This document shows positions 7,984 through 15,863 of a stretch of DNA of 64,000 nucleotides, in pieces. The notes beneath the pieces are model-generated. The model saw nothing but the letters and a program-made list of their open reading frames with translations. It did not search any database and was not told the DNA's origin. Location: the NCBI RefSeq assembly GCF_000971975.1, contig NZ_LAQO01000044.1, positions 1-64,000 on the forward strand, read 5' to 3'. Position numbers and translations under genes: made by a program. The DNA comes from Paenibacillus algorifonticola (GTDB lineage: Bacteria > Bacillota > Bacilli > Paenibacillales > Paenibacillaceae). The first letter of the stretch is position 1; the number at the start of each line of letters is the position of its first letter.

Positions 7984-9063
7984 ATGATGAAGGAACAGAG
8001 CCAGCTAGAAACGATGAACCAGCTTTTGCAGCTAGTCGCGCCCGGTACCCCGTTCCGTGACGGCTTAGAGAACGTGCTGCGGGCGAAGACTGGGGCATTG
8101 ATCGTTGTCGGATACAGTCCTGAGGTAATGGAAGTTGTGGATGGAGGTTTTTCCATCAATTGCGACTTCTCGCCCAACTATTTGTATGAGCTTGCGAAGA
8201 TGGATGGCGCCATTATTTTGAGCGAGGATATGCGGCGGATTTTGTATGCCAACACTCAGCTTATTCCGAACAGCTCCATTCCGTCGATCGAGACGGGAAT
8301 CCGCCACCGTACCGCAGAGCGGGTAGGCAAACAGACGGGCAAGCTCGTCGTCTCCATATCGCAGCGCCGAAATATTATTACGCTATATCAAGGTAATTTG
8401 CGGTATGCGCTCAAGGAAATGGGCAACATTTTGACAAAAGCGAATCAGGCGATTCAGACGCTGGAGAAATATAAGGCGGTGCTGGGCCAATCGTTCAAAA
8501 ATCTGTCCGTACTTGAGTTCGAAGAGCTGGTAACCTTACAGGAGGTTGCTCATGTCGTGCAGCGTGTAGAGATGGTGCTGCGTGTCAAAATGGAAATCAA
8601 GCGTTATGTGACCGAGCTGGGAACGGAAGGACGCCTCATTGCAATGCAGCTGGAAGAGCTGGTCGATGGTGTGGATGAAGATGCTTGGTATTTGCTTAAG
8701 GATTATGCGAAAGATAATTCAGATGAAAAAATTCGGGAAATCCGGCTGGCGATGAAAAAGCTCAGCTCGGATGAACTGTTGGACGCTTCTCCGATTATCC
8801 GGCTGCTCGGATATCCGCATACCGCGTCTATGGCGGAAGAATCCATTTCACCGCGCGGCTATCGTCTGCTGAACAAAATCCCGCGTTTGCCGCTCATTAT
8901 TATGAATAATCTGGTCGAGCGCTTCGCTAGACTGCCTCATATTATGATGGCGACGATCGGTGAGCTTGATGATGTGGACGGAATTGGGGAAGTTCGGGCA
9001 AGGGCGATCAAGGAAGGTTTGAAACGGATCCAGGATCAAATGTTCATTGACAGGCAAATCTAA
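7984..9063 (+). CDS. disA: DNA integrity scanning diadenylate cyclase DisA
   Basis: DisA makes cyclic di-AMP from two ATP and slows synthesis when it meets branched DNA, delaying sporulation after damage. The 359-aa protein has the DAC domain with DGA at residues 74-76 and GIRHRTAE at about 105-112, both needed for catalysis. A helical spine follows, then a C-terminal helix-hairpin-helix (IGELDDVDGIGEVRARAIKEG region) for DNA binding. The start could be ATG 7984 or 7987; GGGGGA just upstream fits either. It is co-transcribed with radA. Confidence 0.96.
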   Translation: MMKEQSQLETMNQLLQLVAPGTPFRDGLENVLRAKTGALIVVGYSPEVMEVVDGGFSINCDFSPNYLYELAKMDGAIILSEDMRRILYANTQLIPNSSIPSIETGIRHRTAERVGKQTGKLVVSISQRRNIITLYQGNLRYALKEMGNILTKANQAIQTLEKYKAVLGQSFKNLSVLEFEELVTLQEVAHVVQRVEMVLRVKMEIKRYVTELGTEGRLIAMQLEELVDGVDEDAWYLLKDYAKDNSDEKIREIRLAMKKLSSDELLDASPIIRLLGYPHTASMAEESISPRGYRLLNKIPRLPLIIMNNLVERFARLPHIMMATIGELDDVDGIGEVRARAIKEGLKRIQDQMFIDRQI

Positions 9064-9150
9064 ATCCCATACAATTGATGGAATGTGAACCGCCCAATCA
9101 TCATACATTTGTGTTTGGTCTTAGGGCATAGTAGAGAAGAGGTGGAACAG

Positions 9151-9897
9151 ATGATTATAAAGTCAATACCGAGCCTTTTCACGGTGGGGAATTTGTTTCT
9201 TGGCGTAATCGCCATTATTATGGTGTTTAATGAGAAACCTGAATTTGCAGCGATGATGGTTATTATCGCGATGCTGCTAGATGGCGTGGATGGCAGAGTG
9301 GCACGTGCACTTAATGCACAGAGCGAATTTGGCAAGGAGCTTGATTCGTTATCCGATGTTATTTCCTTCGGAGTAGCTCCGGCGTTCATTATGTATGTCG
9401 TCGCTTTTCAGGATCTAAATACAGCAGTGGCTTGGATTATTACCGCGTTGTTCCCGATTTGCGGAGCTTTGCGCCTGGCAAGATTTAATGTTGTAACGAA
9501 GACGCCGAGCGGTTATTTCATTGGTCTGCCGATTCCAGCAGCTGGTGGAGTTTTGGCAACGCTGGCCCTGTTCAAAAATGATATTTCGGTTATTGTGCTG
9601 TTAATTAGCACGCTCGCTCTTTCCATTCTTATGGTGAGTACCGTCCGTTACCCGAATTTCAAGAAATTTGGCATTCCGAAGAGCGCGATTTGGGTCGTGC
9701 CGATTATCGTTGTGTTCTCGCTCGTTATCGGTATTTGGTTCAATCAATATTTGTCGAAGCTGATTTTCATCCCTCTTTTGCTATACGCGCTGTGGGGCTT
9801 AAAAAAAAACGTTGATCGGCGCATTAAGCCGCGCAGACGTAAAAACAAGCATGCGGAGCTGAGCGAGGAGCAGGTGCAGTCGGAAACGACAGCCTAG
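9151..9897 (+). CDS. pssA: CDP-diacylglycerol-serine O-phosphatidyltransferase
   Basis: This membrane enzyme joins CDP-diacylglycerol and serine to make phosphatidylserine, the precursor of phosphatidylethanolamine. The 248-aa product has about six to eight hydrophobic segments. It carries the CDP-alcohol phosphotransferase motif DG-xx-AR-x8-G-xxx-D-xxx-D, with D47, G48, A51, R52, G61, D65 and D69. The start at 9151 (MIIKSIPSLF) is preferred to the in-frame upstream codon at 9085, because AGAGGTGG lies 6 nt ahead. The tail is basic and polar. No psd gene is adjacent. Confidence 0.92.
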   Translation: MIIKSIPSLFTVGNLFLGVIAIIMVFNEKPEFAAMMVIIAMLLDGVDGRVARALNAQSEFGKELDSLSDVISFGVAPAFIMYVVAFQDLNTAVAWIITALFPICGALRLARFNVVTKTPSGYFIGLPIPAAGGVLATLALFKNDISVIVLLISTLALSILMVSTVRYPNFKKFGIPKSAIWVVPIIVVFSLVIGIWFNQYLSKLIFIPLLLYALWGLKKNVDRRIKPRRRKNKHAELSEEQVQSETTA

Positions 9898-9944
9898 TGT
9901 GCAGTTAGGGCAGGAGCATTTTTCATAAACAAACAAAAAACATC

Positions 9945-9988
9945 AAAAAAGCTGCAAACCATGTAAACGTGGTTTGCAGCTTTTTTTT
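9945..9988. terminator. Bidirectional terminator between pssA and a convergent gene
   Basis: Six A, then GCTGCAAACCA, pair perfectly with TGGTTTGCAGC and eight T (loop about 8 nt). With A on one side and T on the other it can stop transcription from pssA and from the convergent gene at 10087-10482. Confidence 0.93.
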
Positions 9989-10086
9989 GTGGAAAGGGGC
10001 TTGTCGCCAAAGGGCGGCAACGCTGTTTAAGCTTGTGCATCTTGCATCATTATGTGGAGGTAGCAATGGCTTTGCAGGCATTCGCT

Positions 10087-10482
10087 TTACGTTAAATTAA
10101 ATAGGCCGAGCGTTGAGCATTTGTCATACTCATCAGCGATGACTTCATTCAACTGGATATCCAGCAGATTGCACATCGCGGTCATGTAGAACAGATTGCG
10201 TCCGAGATCAGCCTTAAGCACATCGCGGCAGTTCTCGCATAGCTCGCCAGAAAGGTGGCTTTGCAGCGTTTCTTTCGCGCTCTTCAGGTTCGGTTCATCG
10301 GAATAATGCTGCTTGCGGGCCGCAAGCTCAATGCAGCCGCAGTCGGTCACGGCTTTCGTTACTGCGCGATTGACGGATGTTCCAGCCTGCCCGAACTTTG
10401 ACATCACATCCAGCAGGCTCCGATGCCTTAGCAGTAACTCGGATACTTGCTGTTGAAATTGATCCAATGTTGGTGCGCTCAT
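10087..10482 (-). CDS. Conserved hypothetical protein (annotated DUF1573 in relatives)
   Basis: This 131-aa soluble, mostly helical protein is the only complete minus-strand gene in the window. Residues about 80-120 (ENCRDVLKADLGRNLFYMTA, then CNLLDIQLNEV) resemble the helical core of MazG-like NTP pyrophosphohydrolases, but the full metal-binding EExxE pattern is not evident. I recall near-identical Paenibacillus proteins annotated as DUF1573 and cannot check that here. Cysteines occur in CGC and CENC. The start is preceded on the minus strand by AGAGGTG. Function unknown. Confidence 0.75.
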   Translation of the reverse strand: MSAPTLDQFQQQVSELLLRHRSLLDVMSKFGQAGTSVNRAVTKAVTDCGCIELAARKQHYSDEPNLKSAKETLQSHLSGELCENCRDVLKADLGRNLFYMTAMCNLLDIQLNEVIADEYDKCSTLGLFNLT

Positions 10483-10632
10483 CGGTTACACCTCTTTCAT
10501 CAACTTTAGCAACTTCTGATCTTATTTTCCATTATAAGCTTACTTGGTCCGCATTTCAAAATGAAAAATCATTCACCTTTGACGGTTAGAGTGTTCCCAA
10601 TTGGAACATAATTGTAATGGAGGTGGATGAAT

Positions 10633-11730
10633 ATGGTAAGACGTATCATTCAATTAATTGGAATAATGTTAGGTGCAATGGCAGGACGCGAGCTTCACAG
10701 CATGACTAGTTTATCGGGATTATGGGCTGAGCCATCTATTGGGATGCTTGAGCATTCCGGCACTTATTACATGAATGTCGGAATTGGCGCATTGTGCGGG
10801 GTCATTCTCGCGACCGTGGCGGCAAATCCGCTCATTCGTTTAATGCAGCGTGGAGCGGAGCAGACTTCGGCTATGCCGGTTAAGGATTTGCTTGCTGGTG
10901 CAGCCGGATTGTTCGTAGGGCTGCTGCTGTCGGTGCTGCTGTATCCGGCGGTGTCAGACATTGGAGGCGTAGGCGTTATGCTGCCGGCCATTATGGCTCT
11001 ATTCTTCGGCTATTTGGGCGTGCGCATTGCCTGGAACAAGCGGGATGAGCTGACTGAAAAGCTAATCGAGCTGTGGAACCAGCGCAAAGCGGCGCCTGCT
11101 ATTGATGAGACGAGCGGGTTCGAGGAGCATAAGATTTTGGATACGAGCGTTATTATTGATGGGCGGATCGCTGACATTTGCAAAACTGGTTTTATTGAGG
11201 GAACGCTGGTCATTCCTGAATTTGTACTGGAGGAGCTGCAGCATATTGCCGATTCTTCGGACTTGCTCAAGCGCAACCGCGGTCGTCGCGGGCTGGATAT
11301 TTTGAATAAAATCCAGAAGGAGCTTGATGTGCGCGTGCTTATCTATGAAGGAGATTTTGAGGAAATCAGCGAGGTGGACAGCAAGCTGGTGAAGCTGGCG
11401 AAGGCGCTGCACGGCAAAGTGGTGACGAATGATTTTAACCTGAATAAGGTGTGCGAGCTGCAAGGGGTATCCGTCTTGAACATTAACGATTTGGCGAATG
11501 CCGTGAAGCCCGTTGTTCTGCCGGGTGAAGAAATTATTGTGCAGGTCATTAAGGACGGCAAGGAGCATGGACAAGGTGTCGCTTATCTCGACGATGGCAC
11601 GATGATTGTTGTGGAAGGTGGACGCGAATACATCGGCACAACGATGGAAGTGCTTGTAACGAGCGTGCTGCAAACGTCAGCGGGAAGGATGATTTTCGCC
11701 AAGCCGAAGCTGTTGGAAAAAGCGCAGTAA
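10633..11730 (+). CDS. yacL: PIN/TRAM domain membrane protein YacL
   Basis: The 365-aa product has an N-terminal membrane part of about four helices (residues about 1-130). A PIN nuclease domain at about 165-285 has acidic residues in ILDTSVIIDGRIAD, VLEEL and VTNDFNLN. A C-terminal TRAM RNA-binding domain ends the protein (about 290-355). This matches Bacillus YacL, a putative membrane-tethered RNase of unknown target. ATG 10633 is chosen over ATG 10627, because GGAGGTGG touches 10627 and is correctly spaced for 10633. It precedes ispD as in Bacillus. Confidence 0.92.
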   Translation: MVRRIIQLIGIMLGAMAGRELHSMTSLSGLWAEPSIGMLEHSGTYYMNVGIGALCGVILATVAANPLIRLMQRGAEQTSAMPVKDLLAGAAGLFVGLLLSVLLYPAVSDIGGVGVMLPAIMALFFGYLGVRIAWNKRDELTEKLIELWNQRKAAPAIDETSGFEEHKILDTSVIIDGRIADICKTGFIEGTLVIPEFVLEELQHIADSSDLLKRNRGRRGLDILNKIQKELDVRVLIYEGDFEEISEVDSKLVKLAKALHGKVVTNDFNLNKVCELQGVSVLNINDLANAVKPVVLPGEEIIVQVIKDGKEHGQGVAYLDDGTMIVVEGGREYIGTTMEVLVTSVLQTSAGRMIFAKPKLLEKAQ

Positions 11731-11786
11731 AAAAGGTATGATAGAGGGGATACAATACCGGCACAGAGATTTGAGGGGAATACGAC

Positions 11787-12491
11787 ATGGGGGCAAAATG
11801 GGGAGTTGTCGTCGTTGCGGCCGGACGCGGTTCGCGAATGGGGACAAAAGAAAGCAAGCAGTACCTGGAAATGCAGGGCAAGCCGATTGTTGTACATACG
11901 CTTGAGCTGTTCGCTGCGCTTGATGATCTTGCTGAAATTGTCGTCGTTGTCGGCGCTGATGATGTGGGTCGCGTAGAAGAGCTGGTCAGCCGTTTCGGCA
12001 TCGGCAAGGTGAAGGCGGTTGTTGCAGGCGGCAGCGAAAGGCAGCATTCGGTGTACAACGGCATTCAGGCACTTTCGCCTGCTGTGGAGTGGGTCATGGT
12101 GCATGATGGCGTGCGGCCGCTTGTGACGGCTGCTGCGGTCGGCGCCTGCTGCTCCGTGGCGGAGCGTGTGGGTGCGGCCGTGCTGGCAGTGCCTGTGAAG
12201 GATACGATTAAACAGGTGGGCGATAACGGCTTGATCGTATCGACGCCTGACCGCCGAAGCTTGTGGGCGATTCAAACGCCGCAGGCTTTTCGTCGTGAAC
12301 TGCTTGTACGTGCGCATGAGCAGGCCCATGAAGAGGGCTTTCTGGGGACGGACGATGCGATGGTCGTCGAGCGAATGGGTGTACCGGTTGCCGTAGCGGA
12401 AGGCGATTATACAAATATAAAAATTACGACGCCTGAGGATTTGCCATGGGCGGAGTTTTTGCTCGCAAAGCGGGGGAGAGGGGAAGGCTGA
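11787..12491 (+). CDS. ispD: 2-C-methyl-D-erythritol 4-phosphate cytidylyltransferase
   Basis: IspD transfers CMP from CTP to methylerythritol phosphate, step 3 of the MEP isoprenoid pathway. The 234-aa product has the N-terminal CTP-binding loop AAGRGSRMG (about residues 10-18), followed by KQYL. VHDGVRPL lies near residue 110 and TPQAFRRELL near residue 170, all family signatures. The ATG follows TTGAGGGGAATACGAC. It ends 2 nt before ispF, so the consecutive pathway enzymes are translationally coupled. Confidence 0.96.
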   Translation: MGAKWGVVVVAAGRGSRMGTKESKQYLEMQGKPIVVHTLELFAALDDLAEIVVVVGADDVGRVEELVSRFGIGKVKAVVAGGSERQHSVYNGIQALSPAVEWVMVHDGVRPLVTAAAVGACCSVAERVGAAVLAVPVKDTIKQVGDNGLIVSTPDRRSLWAIQTPQAFRRELLVRAHEQAHEEGFLGTDDAMVVERMGVPVAVAEGDYTNIKITTPEDLPWAEFLLAKRGRGEG

Positions 12492-12493
12492 CT

Positions 12494-12976
12494 ATGATTC
12501 GTGTAGGACAAGGCTTTGACGTTCATCAATTGGTAGAAGGCAGGCCGTGCATTATCGGCGGTGTAACTATTCCATATGAAAAAGGGCTGCTAGGGCATTC
12601 CGATGCTGACGTGCTGCTGCATGCGATTACCGATGCGATTCTAGGCGCATTGGCGCTTGGGGATATCGGGAAGCATTTTCCCGATACGGACCCTGAGTTC
12701 AAGGATGCGGACAGCTTGAAGCTGCTTGTACATATTTGGGGACTCGTCAAGGAGCGCGGCTATAAGCTCGGCAACATTGACTCGACGATTATTGCGCAGC
12801 GTCCCAAAATGCTGCCTTATATTCCGCAAATGGCGGAAATTATCGCAGGAGCCTTGGAGGCTGATGTATCCCAGGTGAATGTGAAGGCAACGACGACGGA
12901 GCAGCTCGGCTTCCCCGGACGGGGCGAAGGAATCGCGGCGCAATCCGTTGTTTGCCTGATTAAAGATGTGATATAA
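12494..12976 (+). CDS. ispF: 2-C-methyl-D-erythritol 2,4-cyclodiphosphate synthase
   Basis: IspF cyclises CDP-methylerythritol phosphate and releases CMP in the MEP pathway; it works as a trimer. The 160-aa product has the zinc ligands D9 and H11 in GFDVHQL and H43 near HSDADVLLHA, and the C-terminal TTEQLGFPGRGEG CMP-binding segment. The start at 12494 gives MIRVGQGFDVH as in homologues. An in-frame upstream codon at 12446 lies inside ispD and is not used. A 722-bp gap follows before gltX. Confidence 0.96.
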   Translation: MIRVGQGFDVHQLVEGRPCIIGGVTIPYEKGLLGHSDADVLLHAITDAILGALALGDIGKHFPDTDPEFKDADSLKLLVHIWGLVKERGYKLGNIDSTIIAQRPKMLPYIPQMAEIIAGALEADVSQVNVKATTTEQLGFPGRGEGIAAQSVVCLIKDVI

Positions 12977-13072
12977 TCGCAATAATTTTTGGGCGCTGGT
13001 GTGAGGGGAACGGAATGAACTGGGCAGGGCAACTTCGTTTTTGCCGCTACGTGGACAGAATGTTCTTACGAT

Positions 13073-13136
13073 CGCTGTTGCCCCTGAATTTAGTTGAATT
13101 AGACTGCCTAGTAGTATAAATTCAGGGGCAAAGGCG
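13073..13136. repeat. Perfect 14-bp stem-loop in the ispF-gltX gap
   Basis: TGCCCCTGAATTTA (13079-13092) pairs perfectly with TAAATTCAGGGGCA (13117-13130) around a 24-nt loop. CGCT/GGCG pairs extend it outward. No T run follows, so it is not a simple terminator. Role unknown. The flanking bases 12977-13072 show nothing identifiable. Confidence 0.75.
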
Positions 13137-13173
13137 AACGCTCTGGGCTTGCGATGAAATTAGTTCCCGCTTT

Positions 13174-13213
13174 TGCTGGCAAAGTATCAATGGTTTTGTG
13201 ATCTTTGCCAGCA
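13174..13213. repeat. 15-bp stem-loop in the ispF-gltX gap
   Basis: TGCTGGCAAAG (13174-13184) pairs perfectly with CTTTGCCAGCA (13203-13213). ATCA/TGAT continues the stem after one bulged T. No T run follows. A smaller hairpin, TTTTGCT/AGCAAAA, lies at 13303-13324. I see no coding signal between 13214 and 13424. Confidence 0.75.
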
Positions 13214-13424
13214 ATTTAGCGGAGGTTATTTCGTCACAATGCCCTGCGCTTCTCCAGAATCATTCTGCCCACTCCGCTCCAGCTGATGGTTTATCTAAAG
13301 TATTTTGCTGAAGATATAGCAAAAGCATTTTGTTTAAGGTAAGGCGAAGGTTAAATAATTTGGAAACGCAGCTGGTTTTTTGAAGGAAAGCTTAGCAATA
13401 GCTGATTTACTGCAAGGATGTAAG

Positions 13425-13637
13425 AAGTATGGTGAAAAAGTCGTAGTGGAGGGAAAAGGGGTTGCTGGAGAAGCGATAGCGTTCGCTTAAAGTTTTCCGT
13501 AGGAAAGCAGCATCGTAAGCTTATGCTTTTACCCTTAAGTTTCAACGGCTGAGTCGGTTAAATTGAGGAAACTTAAGGGTAATGGCGATCGGAGGCAAGC
13601 TCTTTTCGCGCAGCGCAGACTCTTTTTCACCATACTT
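13425..13637. repeat. MITE-like element with 16-bp terminal inverted repeats
   Basis: AAGTATGGTGAAAAAG (13425-13440) is exactly inverted at 13622-13637. Inside lie AAGCGA/TCGCTT (13471-13488) and a perfect 13-bp stem, ACCCTTAAGTTTC/GAAACTTAAGGGT (13531-13580). The 213-bp unit has no transposase. No target duplication is seen at its ends. It could be a non-autonomous repeat or a structured RNA upstream of gltX. A 17-nt piece of its right end recurs after gltX at 15215-15231. Confidence 0.65.
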
Positions 13638-13698
13638 ATTATCATTTCCAGTACAAAAAGCGCAAGGCTACAAGCGACTAGGGAGGGGCAATTAAGCA

Positions 13699-15165
13699 AT
13701 GACACAAGAAATTCGCGTACGCTATGCACCGTCGCCGACGGGGCATCTGCATATTGGCAATGCAAGAACGGCCTTATTCAATTATTTGTTTGCCCGCAAC
13801 TTGGGCGGAAAGTTTATTATCCGCATCGAAGATACGGATGTGAAGCGCAATATTGCCGGCGGAGAAGAAAGCCAGCTCACTTATTTGAAATGGCTCGGCA
13901 TTGATTGGGATGAAAGCATAGACGTTGGCGGCGACTACGGCCCTTACCGTCAGACGGAGCGTCTTGATATTTACGAAAAGTATTGGCAGGACCTGCTGGA
14001 TCGCGGCTTGGCCTACCGCTGCTACTGCACCGAGGAGGAGCTGGAGCGTGAGCGCGAGGAGCAAACAGCTCGGGGCGAAACGCCGCGTTATTCCGGACTT
14101 CATCGCAATCTGTCGGATGAGCAGCGCACAGCCTTCGAGGCGGAAGGCCGCGTGCCAAGCATTCGTTTCCGCGTGCCGGAAGGCCGCATCTATAAATTTG
14201 ATGATGTCGTAAAAGGTGAAATCAGCTTTGATACGGCGGAAACAGGCGATTTTGTCATTGTGAAAAAAGATGGCATCCCGACGTACAACTTTGCCGTTGC
14301 GCTGGATGACCACCTGATGAAAATTAGCCACGTCCTGCGGGGCGAGGACCATATTTCCAATACGCCGCGCCAATTGATGATTTATGAAGCATTTGGCTGG
14401 GAGCCGCCTCGCTTTGGTCATATGACGCTGATCGTTAACGAGAATCGCAAAAAGCTCAGCAAGCGCGATGAGTCGATCATCCAGTTCATTGAGCAATACG
14501 ATTCGCTAGGATATTTACCCGAGGCGATGTTCAACTTTATTTCGCTGCTCGGCTGGTCGCCAGAAGGCGAGCAGGAGATTTTCACGCGTGAGCAATTGGT
14601 TGAAGTATTTAATGCTGAGCGACTCAGCAAAAGTCCGGCTGTATTCGATACACAGAAGCTGAGTTGGATGAACAATGAATATTTGAAAAAAACAGATTTA
14701 GCACGCGTCGTCGAGATGTGTCTGCCGCATTTGGTTAAGGCAGGCCGCGTATCTGAGCAGTTGGATGAAGCTGGCCGCGCCTGGGTGAGCAATCTCGTGG
14801 CGTTGTATCAGGACAAGCTGCGTTATGCAGCGGAAATCGTTCCGCATACGGAGCTGTTCTTCCAAGAGGCTGCCCAGGATGAAGAAGAAGCGACGACTGT
14901 GCTTGCAGAAGAGCAGGTGCCGGTCGTGCTTGCTGCCTTCCTTGCGCAAGTTGAAGCGACGCCAGCAGAGGCATTTGATGAAGGCAGCGTGAAGGCTTCC
15001 ATTAAAACGGTGCAAAAGGATACCGGCTTCAAAGGCAAACAGCTGTTTATGCCTATCCGCGCCGCTTTGACCGGCCAGACTCATGGCCCGGACTTGAACC
15101 AATCCATCGTGCTGCTTGGCCATGCGAAAGTGATCGCGAGGCTGAACGAGCGATTGGGCCGCTAG
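13699..15165 (+). CDS. gltX: Glutamyl-tRNA synthetase
   Basis: GltX charges tRNA-Glu. In Bacilli it usually also misacylates tRNA-Gln, which is then corrected by GatCAB. The 488-aa class I enzyme has the HIGH-type motif HIGN at about residues 17-20 in APSPTGHLHIGNAR, and the KMSKS-type motif KLSKR near residue 254. The C-terminal helical anticodon-binding part is present. The ATG follows GGGAGGGG. It stands alone between the repeat-rich gap and the cysE T-box leader. Confidence 0.97.
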   Translation: MTQEIRVRYAPSPTGHLHIGNARTALFNYLFARNLGGKFIIRIEDTDVKRNIAGGEESQLTYLKWLGIDWDESIDVGGDYGPYRQTERLDIYEKYWQDLLDRGLAYRCYCTEEELEREREEQTARGETPRYSGLHRNLSDEQRTAFEAEGRVPSIRFRVPEGRIYKFDDVVKGEISFDTAETGDFVIVKKDGIPTYNFAVALDDHLMKISHVLRGEDHISNTPRQLMIYEAFGWEPPRFGHMTLIVNENRKKLSKRDESIIQFIEQYDSLGYLPEAMFNFISLLGWSPEGEQEIFTREQLVEVFNAERLSKSPAVFDTQKLSWMNNEYLKKTDLARVVEMCLPHLVKAGRVSEQLDEAGRAWVSNLVALYQDKLRYAAEIVPHTELFFQEAAQDEEEATTVLAEEQVPVVLAAFLAQVEATPAEAFDEGSVKASIKTVQKDTGFKGKQLFMPIRAALTGQTHGPDLNQSIVLLGHAKVIARLNERLGR

Positions 15166-15187
15166 GCTCGCTGCACGGGGAGCAGGT

Positions 15188-15223
15188 CCCGGCGCGGGTA
15201 TTCGCGCTGGGCGTACTCTTTTT
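15188..15223 (+). terminator. Possible gltX terminator
   Basis: CCCGGCGCG pairs with CGCGCTGGG (9 bp, one G-U), and a T run begins about 7 nt later. The delayed T run makes this a weak candidate. Confidence 0.5.
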
Positions 15224-15255
15224 CACCATACGGTTACGCCAAGGCACAATGCCTC

Positions 15256-15284
15256 TTGTCACATAAGGGTGGATTGGGTATACT
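15256..15284 (+). promoter_or_regulatory. cysE leader promoter
   Basis: The -35 TTGTCA (15256-15261) and -10 TATACT (15279-15284) are 17 bp apart. This gives a start near 15291, just before the T-box leader. Confidence 0.8.
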
Positions 15285-15290
15285 AGGGCT

Positions 15291-15742
15291 ACTATTAGGA
15301 AGTTTACAATTAACAAGCTATGAACAGGAAAAGTACGTTTTGCTGGATTTGCAGAGAGGACAACCGTCATTGCATCCAGGCCGGACTAGTGCGGCTATTG
15401 GACAATGTAGCTGCAAGTTGTCTAATTCGGCGGGCGGAAAATTGCACCTGGGAGCTTTGTTCCGAGCCGTATGGCCGAGCAGTTGTTTTTTGAATCGAAG
15501 GAAGCTTCGTTCAAAGGCAGCAGGCGAGGCGCTTGCGGGGTAGGCGGCAACGTAGGCCTGCGTTAAAGGCTTTGAGATGGATAGCAACCGAGCTATCTGG
15601 CAGCCGTGAGTAGAAGCGGGCGAAGGCAGGGATGCCGAAGCTTGCAGATGCGGCGCAGATACGCAGTCAGGCTGTTCAAGCAGAGTGGGACCGCGATTGA
15701 ACACACGCCTCTGCAGCATGCAAATGCTGTGGGGGCTTTTTT
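15291..15742 (+). ncRNA. T-box riboswitch (cysteine) with terminator
   Basis: The leader has GGAAAAGTA (15327-15335) at the base of Stem I, the GCAGAGAGG segment, and a probable UGC cysteine specifier at 15443-15445 followed by A. It ends with the T-box sequence AGAGTGGGACCGCG (15682-15695). A terminator (15707-15742) pairs GCCTCTGCAGCAT with ATGCTGTGGGGGC before six T. Uncharged tRNA-Cys should stabilise the antiterminator and turn on cysE-cysS. The T-box bases are certain; the specifier is read by eye. Confidence 0.92.
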
Positions 15743-15757
15743 ATATGGACATCCGGC

Positions 15758-15846
15758 AGCCAGCAAGGCAGGACTAAGGAGCTGCGAGGAAATTAGCGGT
15801 ACTTCATTTCGTCGCAGTCTCCAAGAGGGGCAGCGGCCTGCTGGCT
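15758..15846 (+). promoter_or_regulatory. Two-tier stem-loop between T-box terminator and cysE
   Basis: The outer stem AGCCAGCA/TGCTGGCT plus GGC/GCC (one bulged A) encloses an inner stem of 15 bp: GGAG, CTGCGA and GAAAT (15778-15793) pair with ATTTC, TCGCAG and CTCC (15806-15822), with one mismatch and one bulge. It ends 4 nt before the cysE ribosome site AGGAGAT. It may protect the 5' end of processed mRNA or tune translation; that is inference. Confidence 0.7.
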
Positions 15847-15863
15847 TGAGAGGAGATAAGCTG

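Noticed and set aside
15256..15543. Short frames inside the cysE leader
   Set aside because: They overlap the T-box Stem I and terminator, which explain the sequence; no ribosome site fits.
15606..15863. N-terminal extension of CysE
   Set aside because: It would run through the T-box terminator. AGGAGAT and the family N-terminus fix the start at 15864.
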